From positions 1 to 6,324 of the forward strand of contig JAGOSU010000037.1 of assembly GCA_018062165.1 (NCBI GenBank): a DNA stretch of 6,324 bases, in the 5' to 3' direction. The DNA is from Minisyncoccota bacterium. GTDB taxonomy: Bacteria; Patescibacteriota; Minisyncoccia; Phycocordibacterales; Phycocordibacteraceae. The notes under the pieces were generated by a model that saw nothing but the letters and a program-made list of their open reading frames with translations, had not been told where the DNA came from and made no database searches. Shown piece by piece: positions 1 to 4,756 of the stretch; position 1 is the stretch's first letter, and each line of letters begins with the position of its first letter. The position numbers and the translations under genes were made by a program.

Positions 1-175
1 GGTGACCACCCTGGGCGCAGCTGCTTCCGTCTACTTCCTCTATGTGCAGGTCTACCTCATCGACGCTATCTGCATCTACTGCCTGGGCTCTGCGCTGGCT
101 TCCTTCCTCCTATTCGGGCTCACGGTTACCACCTGGAAGCGCCTCGTGCCACAGCCGCCAGCCGTGATACCATAA
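1..175 (+). CDS. Vitamin K epoxide reductase (VKOR) family protein, 3' end only
   Basis: The gene is cut by the left window edge. The visible frame starts at base 2 and gives 57 residues before TAA at 173-175. VKOR homologues are membrane thiol oxidoreductases that pass electrons to quinone and re-oxidise a DsbA- or thioredoxin-like partner, so that disulfides form in exported proteins. The visible part is a hydrophobic helix, then a CIYC motif (Cys codons at 71-73 and 80-82), a second hydrophobic helix and a short basic/proline-rich tail. This matches the last two helices of the four-helix VKOR fold, with the CxxC redox centre at the outer end of the final helix. The loop cysteines would lie upstream of the window. 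The protein stops soon after the last helix, so there is no C-terminal thioredoxin fusion of the cyanobacterial type. The next gene begins 4 bases after the stop. The family call rests on the CxxC placed between two helices; a different small CxxC membrane protein is less likely. Confidence 0.8.
   Translation, partial: VTTLGAAASVYFLYVQVYLIDAICIYCLGSALASFLLFGLTVTTWKRLVPQPPAVIP
165..173 (+). promoter_or_regulatory. Extended -10 promoter, probably leaderless, for the beta-repeat membrane protein
   Basis: TG at 165-166, one spacer base, then TACCAT at 168-173 (4 of 6 bases of TATAAT, keeping T1, A2 and T6). Six bases separate it from the ATG at 180, so transcription would be expected to begin at the start codon itself. 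The box lies inside the last codons of the VKOR gene and its final T is the first base of that gene's stop. No -35-like hexamer is visible at the usual distance, and there is no Shine-Dalgarno sequence before the ATG. The support comes mainly from the same arrangement at 1994-2002 and 4202-4210. Confidence 0.5.
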
Positions 176-179
176 TTCA

Positions 180-1331
180 ATGATTACGAGGTCGGCCCTT
201 ATCGGTCTCTTGCTTCTTCTTTCGGCTCTAGGCTATGGGGTAGCCTCCGCAGCAGAGGAGCCGCTTCTCGTCTCGGACACTCCTTCAGACAACGCCTATC
301 TGTTCGGTTCTGATGTTCGTGTTGCGACCAGTGTCCCCAAGGACGTTGCGGCACTCGCGGGCACGCTCGTCATTGCCGCACCCGTAGGAGGAGATGGACT
401 TTTTGGCGGAGGAAACATTGATGTTCGTGAATCAATCGGCGGTGACCTGCGCGCAGTAGGTGCCCGCCTTTTCGTAGAGAAAGATGTTGCCGGTGACCTC
501 ATCGCGGCAGCAGGTTCAATCACCGTTTCGGGAAAAGCCACCGATGTACGCCTTGCAGGAGGTAACGTTACGCTCACTGGCGGGGCAGGGGGTTCAGTCA
601 TCATCTACGGAGCGAACGTGACGCTCTCAGGAGAATACGCAGAGGACGTGACGGTAGTTGCCTCCGACCGCTTTGCGCTTGGGGAAGGTGCGGTCATTCA
701 CGGCGTTCTCAAATACAATGCTCCTCAGGAAGCAGTCATCCCTGCCTCAGCCACTATTGATGGAGGGGTGACCTACACTGGCTCCTCGTCCTTCCTCCCA
801 ACCACCGAAGAAGCAGAAACCTTTGCACTCGCAGGTCTCGGAGTGTTCTTCCTCGTGCGATTGGTGTCTGCCGCGGTCGCCGCTGGCCTTATCGCTGGTC
901 TCTTCCCAGGCTTCACGCAGCGTATCGTTGACCGTACACTCACGAAGTCAGCTGGGCGCTTCGCGCTCCTCGCACTCATTGGCTTTGCGGTAATGATTGC
1001 AACACCAGTGCTGGTGTTCGTACTCATGATTTCGTTTGCGGGTATTGGCATAGGGCTTGTCGTGGGCGCCGCCTACGTACTCTTGATGCTCTTGGCGTAC
1101 CTCTATGCAGGTGTCCTTGCCGGAAGCGCGATTATGACCGGCATCTTCAAGCGCACACACGTTACCTGGAAGCATGCAGTGCTCGGTATGCTCGTATTGA
1201 GACTCATCGGCATCATCCCGGGTATTGGCTTCCTTCTCTCGGTCGTTCTTACTGCAGCTGCACTTGGGGCCCTGGTCATCACCTGTTACAAGTTTGCCTT
1301 CGCACGCGGTGTCGACCCGCTTTCCGAATAA
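180..1331 (+). CDS. Exported bactofilin-like beta-repeat protein with C-terminal multi-helix membrane domain
   Basis: 383 residues. Residues 1-24 are a clear signal peptide: basic MITR, a leucine-rich core, and an ASA/A-type cleavage site near residue 24. Residues about 40-200 are rich in Gly, Val and Asp with short repeating turns (GGDL, GGNV, GGSV, DGGV), as in the polymer-forming (bactofilin-like) beta-helix fold. A Ser/Thr/Glu linker at about 201-213 leads to four or five hydrophobic helices (about 214-242, 258-285, 287-320, 333-347, 349-370) and a short basic end. The C-terminal IPGIGF-type segment resembles membrane domains seen in many uncharacterised CPR proteins. Known bactofilins are mostly cytosolic filaments; this one should have its beta domain outside the membrane, anchored by the helices. 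I infer a role in the cell envelope or surface scaffold, but substrate and partners cannot be read from the sequence. The start is fixed by the signal peptide. The stop TAA shares one base with the ATG of nth. Confidence 0.78.
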   Translation: MITRSALIGLLLLLSALGYGVASAAEEPLLVSDTPSDNAYLFGSDVRVATSVPKDVAALAGTLVIAAPVGGDGLFGGGNIDVRESIGGDLRAVGARLFVEKDVAGDLIAAAGSITVSGKATDVRLAGGNVTLTGGAGGSVIIYGANVTLSGEYAEDVTVVASDRFALGEGAVIHGVLKYNAPQEAVIPASATIDGGVTYTGSSSFLPTTEEAETFALAGLGVFFLVRLVSAAVAAGLIAGLFPGFTQRIVDRTLTKSAGRFALLALIGFAVMIATPVLVFVLMISFAGIGIGLVVGAAYVLLMLLAYLYAGVLAGSAIMTGIFKRTHVTWKHAVLGMLVLRLIGIIPGIGFLLSVVLTAAALGALVITCYKFAFARGVDPLSE

Positions 1332-1996
1332 TGCCTGCAAGTAGCACGGAGCGCCGAACGCGCGCTGCCAAGATTCTCCGCTATCTCAAGAAAACCTACC
1401 CGAGCCCAGAAACAGAGCTCAATTTCTCTACGCCGTATCAGCTGGTTGCTTCGGTGATGCTCTCCGCGCAGACCACCGACAAACAGGTGAATAAGGTCAC
1501 TGCCACGCTCTGGAAGAAGTACAAGACTGTAGCGGACTTTGCGAACGCAACGTACGCAACCTTTGATAAAGAGATTTCTTCGGTGTCATTCCATCGCAAC
1601 AAGGCGAAGGCGATTATCGCCGCTGCGAAGCTCATACTCGAGAAACATAAGGGAAAGGTACCAAAGACCGAAGCGGAACTCGTCGCGCTTCCGGGCATCG
1701 GGTACAAGACTGCACACGTGATTCTCGGGGAGCTCCATGACATTTGGGAGGGAATACCTACTGATACCCACGTCAGACGCTTCGCGCTTCGCTTTGACCT
1801 TACCGACAAGACAGACCTCACCAAGATTTCCAAAGACCTTGAGGAGCTGGTGCCTAAGAAGGACTGGAAGTATGTAAACAACGGCTTCGTGCTCTATGGC
1901 CGCTACGTCTGTCCTGCTCGTCCGCACCCCTGCGAGGACCATCCGTTAACCAAGCTGTGGCCGAAAGCCGCCAAACGCTGGCCTAAGGCGAAATGA
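1331..1996 (+). CDS. nth: Endonuclease III (HhH-GPD DNA glycosylase/AP lyase) with incomplete Fe-S motif
   Basis: 221 residues, close to the family's usual 210-220. Nth removes oxidised pyrimidines from DNA and cuts the resulting abasic site in base excision repair. The helix-hairpin-helix LPGIGYKT is at residues 120-127; Lys126 is the Schiff-base nucleophile and Asp145, in TDTHVRR, is the catalytic Asp, so both activities should be retained. The SAQTTD segment (45-50) matches the conserved N-terminal region. The family's [4Fe-4S] loop is C-X6-C-X2-C-X5-C. Here the first two cysteines are present (Cys194, Cys201), but the last two positions are His204 and Trp210, so a normal cluster is unlikely. 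The ATG overlaps the previous stop (TAATG) with no Shine-Dalgarno, which suggests translational coupling. The TGA stop lies 12 bases before the HAD gene and forms part of that gene's putative promoter. Confidence 0.94.
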   Translation: MPASSTERRTRAAKILRYLKKTYPSPETELNFSTPYQLVASVMLSAQTTDKQVNKVTATLWKKYKTVADFANATYATFDKEISSVSFHRNKAKAIIAAAKLILEKHKGKVPKTEAELVALPGIGYKTAHVILGELHDIWEGIPTDTHVRRFALRFDLTDKTDLTKISKDLEELVPKKDWKYVNNGFVLYGRYVCPARPHPCEDHPLTKLWPKAAKRWPKAK

Positions 1997-2002
1997 TAGG
2001 AT
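1994..2002 (+). promoter_or_regulatory. Extended -10 promoter (or Shine-Dalgarno) before the HAD hydrolase gene
   Basis: TG at 1994-1995, one base, then TAGGAT at 1997-2002, and exactly 6 bases to the ATG at 2009. The TG is part of the nth stop codon. Spacing and shape equal those at 165-173 and 4202-4210, which favours a leaderless promoter. The alternative reading is that AGGA at 1998-2001, 7 bases from the ATG, is a Shine-Dalgarno site used on a longer operon transcript. Both could be true. Confidence 0.45.
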
Positions 2003-2008
2003 ACGGGT

Positions 2009-2698
2009 ATGGATAAGCGTCCTGTAGCGGTTTTCGACATCGATGGCACCATCTTCCGTGCCTCTTTGTTTCTTGAGCTCGTGGAGCGACTGATTGCCGA
2101 CGGCATCTTTCCTGAGGGCTGTCGTAAGGACTACAAGGTAGAGCATGAAAAATGGCTCAACCGAGAGGGCGACTACGAAGCCTACCTCGAGAAGGTCATC
2201 AAGGTGTTTCAAGGCCATATCAAAGGCGCGTCCTACGACCGCGTTGAGCAGATTGCAACAGACATCATTGAGCACAAGAAGAACCGGGTCTATCGCTACA
2301 CCCGTGACCTCGTGAAGCAACTTAAGAGCGAAGGGTATTTCTTGCTCGCCATCTCACACTCACCCCGCTTCATGGTCGATGCGTTCGGTTTCGAGCTGGG
2401 CTTCGACAAGGTGTACGGCTTCTTCTATGAGACAGGACCGACGGGCGCATTAACCGGGAACGTTGAAGATCTCGACCTCATCCGCAACAAAGCGGCAGTG
2501 TTGCAGCGCGCAGTCAGAAAAGAGAATCTTACCCTCGAAGGCTCAATTGGTGTTGGTGACACTGAAAGCGACATTCCCATGCTTGAGATGGTGGAGACAG
2601 CAATTGCGTTCAATCCGAACGCGAAGCTCTATGAACACGCGAAGAAGCGTCAGTGGAAGACCGTTGTCGAGCGCAAGGATGTCATCTACGAGCTCTAA
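2009..2698 (+). CDS. HAD-superfamily hydrolase, subfamily IB (SerB-like phosphatase)
   Basis: 229 residues with all four HAD motifs in order. Motif I is FDIDGT (Asp10 nucleophile, Asp12 acid/base). Motif II is Ser116 in LAISHSP. Motif III is Lys161 in RNKAAV. Motif IV is GDTESDIPML, with Asp184 and Asp188 binding Mg2+. Residues about 17-100, between motifs I and II, form a mostly helical C1-type cap, as in phosphoserine phosphatase-like HAD-IB enzymes. The C-terminal FNPN segment and ERKDVIYEL end also fit this group. The expected chemistry is Mg2+-dependent hydrolysis of a phosphomonoester through an aspartyl-phosphate. The substrate cannot be read from the sequence, and calling it SerB would be over-precise. 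The gene sits between two DNA glycosylases; its last 20 bases overlap the start of mutY in another frame. The start is the first ATG after the nth stop and puts motif I at the usual distance from the N-terminus. Confidence 0.92.
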   Translation: MDKRPVAVFDIDGTIFRASLFLELVERLIADGIFPEGCRKDYKVEHEKWLNREGDYEAYLEKVIKVFQGHIKGASYDRVEQIATDIIEHKKNRVYRYTRDLVKQLKSEGYFLLAISHSPRFMVDAFGFELGFDKVYGFFYETGPTGALTGNVEDLDLIRNKAAVLQRAVRKENLTLEGSIGVGDTESDIPMLEMVETAIAFNPNAKLYEHAKKRQWKTVVERKDVIYEL

Positions 2699-3488
2699 GA
2701 TCACGGCGTTCCGAAAGACCGTCTGGGACCACTATAAAAAGCAGGGAAGGCACGAGTTGCCTTGGCGGAAGACGAAAGATCCGTACCGAATACTTGTCTC
2801 GGAAGTCATGCTCCAGCAGACGCAAGTGGAGCGCGTGATTCCGTACTATAAGGACTGGCTGCGAAAGTTCCCGACGCCAGAGAAACTTGCGAAGGCGTCA
2901 CTGGCCGATGTGCTTAAAGCCTGGCAAGGACTTGGCTATAACCGCAGGGCAAAGAACCTGCAGGCGGCAGCAAGGGAGGTGGCCAAGCAGGGAAAGTTTC
3001 CCGAGGACCTGGAATCTCTTCCAGGTGTAGGGCCGTATACCGCGCGTGCAATAAGAGCTTTCGCACATAACGAGGACGTTGTCTTTATTGAAACCAACAT
3101 CCGCACGGTGGTGACGCATCATTTCTTCCCGAACAAGGAGAAGGTTGAAGACAAGGAGATTCTTTCAATACTCGAGAAGGCACTCCCAAAAGGGAAGAGT
3201 CGGGAATGGTACGGGGCACTAATGGACTACGGAAGCTATCTTAAGCGTTCCGGAGTGCGCATTAACTCCAAAGCCAAGACATATAAGAAACAAGAAACGT
3301 TTGAAGGCTCACGCAGGCAGGCACGCGGCGCCATCCTCAAGGCGCTTGCTCAAGGAGGTCGTACGTCAACGTTCCTGGTTGAACTCCTGGGACCCAAACG
3401 AAGGGTACAGCTACGCTTACAGCTGATTGCGCTTACGAAAGAAGGGCTTATCGAACTTCGGAAGGGGAAGTTTCAGTTGCCGCACTAG
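2679..3488 (+). CDS. mutY: MutY-like A/G-specific adenine glycosylase, cluster-less, with atypical C-terminal domain
   Basis: 269 residues (E. coli MutY has 350). MutY removes adenine mispaired with 8-oxoguanine. LPWR (27-30), then SEVMLQQTQV (41-50) with Glu42, the residue equivalent to catalytic Glu37 of E. coli, are present. GLGY (84-87) keeps the Tyr that reads 8-oxoG. The HhH is LPGVGPYTA (114-122), with Tyr120 where lyase-active relatives have Lys, as expected for a monofunctional glycosylase. The catalytic Asp position is Glu138 (IETNIR). The protein has no cysteine at all, so the family's [4Fe-4S] loop is gone. The NUDIX-like C-terminal domain is absent; residues about 210-269 instead look like a small winged helix. 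An upstream in-frame extension to 2463 is open but overlaps the HAD gene and encodes nothing MutY-like, so I chose ATG 2679, which gives an 8-10 residue lead-in. The 20-base overlap with the HAD gene suggests coupling. The 3' end overlaps the converging GNAT gene by 41 bases. Confidence 0.88.
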   Translation: MSSTSSKITAFRKTVWDHYKKQGRHELPWRKTKDPYRILVSEVMLQQTQVERVIPYYKDWLRKFPTPEKLAKASLADVLKAWQGLGYNRRAKNLQAAAREVAKQGKFPEDLESLPGVGPYTARAIRAFAHNEDVVFIETNIRTVVTHHFFPNKEKVEDKEILSILEKALPKGKSREWYGALMDYGSYLKRSGVRINSKAKTYKKQETFEGSRRQARGAILKALAQGGRTSTFLVELLGPKRRVQLRLQLIALTKEGLIELRKGKFQLPH

Positions 3489-4152
3489 GGACGAAGGTTT
3501 GTACCATCGTGAGGCGAATAGGCATTGCGTTTCGCACCCCCTCAGGCGATAGCGCAAATATAGAAAGCGGAAGTTGCCGATGATCACCCTGTCCGGTGTC
3601 GACGATATACCTGTCCGAGTTGTCGATGTTCGCCATGAGGTCATTGTAGAGTTCTCGACTTTCTTCGGTGGGCTCGTAGCCGAGCTTGGTAAGCCACTTG
3701 ATAACGTCGTACTGGCTCGTCTCGACTGAAAGCGAAATAGGGTGCTTACGTCGTGTCGCTACTTGCTCAATCCAGTTTTCCGCCTGCCGGAGGAGCGCGG
3801 TGCCGAGTCCCTGACCGCGCTGGCCCTCCGCTTTGCGATGAGGAAGTGTAAAGGCTTTTCTGTTCTGGATGTTTAGTATCATCGACGCGATGTACTTCTC
3901 CCCCTGTCCACCTGGCGGAACATTTACGTAGTTAAAGGAGAGTGTCTCACTGCCACTATTCTTCTCATAAACCAGGATCAGCCTAGAGTCTCCTGGAATC
4001 CCTGGGAGCTGCACGGGCCGTTCGTAATAACGGGTGTACACGCGCTCAGCCCCTGCGGGGCCGATGGCACCATCGATAAAGCTGCTCACGACCTCGTCTG
4101 GAATCGGGACGATAGAGGGGGCGGCCTCTGGATTGCTAGGAACTTCAGACAT
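3448..4152 (-). CDS. GNAT-family N-acetyltransferase with N- and C-terminal extensions
   Basis: 234 residues from ATG at 4152-4150. GNAT enzymes transfer an acyl group from acyl-CoA to an amine. The acetyl-CoA loop is QRGQGLGTALL at residues 111-121 (the Q/R-x-x-G-x-G/A signature), followed by helix AENWIE. A strand (ISLSVET, 139-145) and WLTKLGYEP (153-161) complete the motif B region as in typical GNAT domains. A proline-rich lead (residues 1-20) and about 65 residues after the core (from about 170) match nothing I recognise. The acceptor substrate is unknown. An in-frame TTG at 4170 would add six residues, but a -10-like box lies between it and 4152, so ATG 4152 is preferred. The TAA stop at 3450-3448 lies inside the last codons of mutY. 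The gene is divergent from the methyltransferase gene, with 64 bases between their starts. Confidence 0.84.
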   Translation of the reverse strand: MSEVPSNPEAAPSIVPIPDEVVSSFIDGAIGPAGAERVYTRYYERPVQLPGIPGDSRLILVYEKNSGSETLSFNYVNVPPGGQGEKYIASMILNIQNRKAFTLPHRKAEGQRGQGLGTALLRQAENWIEQVATRRKHPISLSVETSQYDVIKWLTKLGYEPTEESRELYNDLMANIDNSDRYIVDTGQGDHRQLPLSIFALSPEGVRNAMPIRLTMVQTFVPSAATETSPSEVR

Positions 4153-4159
4153 TAATCCC

Positions 4160-4187
4160 ACTATATACAAAAACCGCTGCCCGTGAA
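4160..4187 (-). promoter_or_regulatory. Promoter of the GNAT acetyltransferase gene
   Basis: On the minus strand, TTCACG (4187-4182, 4 of 6 bases of TTGACA) is followed after 16 bases by TATAGT (4165-4160, 5 of 6 bases of TATAAT). The start codon at 4152 follows 7 bases later, so the transcript would have almost no leader. The alternative overlapping box TATATA (4167-4162) is also possible. There is only a weak GGGA before the ATG as a ribosome-binding candidate. The site lies back to back with the methyltransferase promoter in the same 64-base region. Confidence 0.55.
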
Positions 4188-4201
4188 GTCGCCTTGAGCG
4201 T

Positions 4202-4210
4202 TGCTATACT
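4202..4210 (+). promoter_or_regulatory. Extended -10 promoter, probably leaderless, for the methyltransferase gene
   Basis: TG at 4202-4203, one base, TATACT at 4205-4210 (5 of 6 bases of TATAAT), then six pyrimidines (TTCTTC) and the ATG at 4217. The predicted transcription start falls on the A of the ATG. No Shine-Dalgarno is possible in the pyrimidine stretch, which makes this the clearest leaderless candidate in the window. No good -35 hexamer is seen 17 bases upstream, consistent with an extended -10 promoter. Confidence 0.65.
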
Positions 4211-4216
4211 TTCTTC

Positions 4217-4756
4217 ATGTCTGACAAACGACCAAAACTACCAGGTGAGGTACGCAAGCCGGAGCGCATTAATTTTGGCTATGACTGGGAACAGGTCACA
4301 GGATCAGAAGCGCAGGCTGCCGAGTATTGGAGGGCCCTCAACACCGCATTCACAGAAGCTGGCATCGAGTTTCCTAAGACAGGCAAGGTGCTTGAGTTAG
4401 GAACAGGCGGAGGATTATTTCTCGAGCATCTTCTTAAGGAAGGTGTTGATGCGGTTGGTGTGGACATACGGCCTCGACACCAGGGGAATATGCCAGTTGC
4501 TCGCGCCCGTATTGAAGAGCTGCCGTTCGCCAATAACCAGTTTCGTTTGGCCGTATCGACCATGATATTTGATGAACGCTTCTATACGCAGCAGGTTCAC
4601 AAGATGCTTGCAGAAATAGACCGCGTGATTGAACCTGGCGGATTTTATGCTGCGCGCGAGGCTCACCTCAATAAGTACCTGCAGCCTTCGTACCTCACCC
4701 GCATCGTACGTCCCCTGACGCAACACGAGTTCGCCCTGTACCGTAAGGATACTTAG
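4217..4756 (+). CDS. Class I SAM-dependent methyltransferase, small
   Basis: 179 residues. Methyltransferase motif I is VLELGTGGGLFLEHLL (residues 58-73), the glycine-rich S-adenosylmethionine loop. GVDI (81-84) supplies the acidic residue that normally binds the ribose hydroxyls. ELPFANNQF (101-109) followed by LAVSTMIFDE fits motif IV of the Methyltransf_11-type Rossmann fold, and the IEPGGFY segment (138-144) fits the post-motif strand. The N-terminal 50 residues are charged and possibly helical; the C-terminal 35 residues replace the usual last strands with a short tail. The protein is compact for the family, and the substrate (small molecule, RNA or protein) cannot be inferred. It stands alone between two divergent/convergent neighbours, so no operon partner hints at its role. 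The stop TAG (4754-4756) interlocks with the stop codon of the opposing RNase J gene. Confidence 0.88.
   Translation: MSDKRPKLPGEVRKPERINFGYDWEQVTGSEAQAAEYWRALNTAFTEAGIEFPKTGKVLELGTGGGLFLEHLLKEGVDAVGVDIRPRHQGNMPVARARIEELPFANNQFRLAVSTMIFDERFYTQQVHKMLAEIDRVIEPGGFYAAREAHLNKYLQPSYLTRIVRPLTQHEFALYRKDT

Noticed and set aside
123..1174. Similar short sequences near 123-140 and 1159-1174 (GTTACC, then CTGGAAGC)
   Set aside because: The match is short and imperfect, and both copies code for ordinary membrane-protein segments; no repeat unit or spacing pattern.
948..1340. Open frame of 130 codons on the - strand
   Set aside because: It is antisense to the membrane domain of the beta-repeat protein; the translation is charged and low in structure, with no family motif.
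2463..2678. 72-residue upstream extension of the MutY frame
   Set aside because: It lies wholly inside the HAD gene in another frame, has no MutY similarity, and the family's N-terminal segment starts just after the ATG at 2679.
4153..4170. TTG start for the GNAT gene at 4170
   Set aside because: It adds six residues that overlap the TATAGT -10 box, and the ATG at 4152 has better context.
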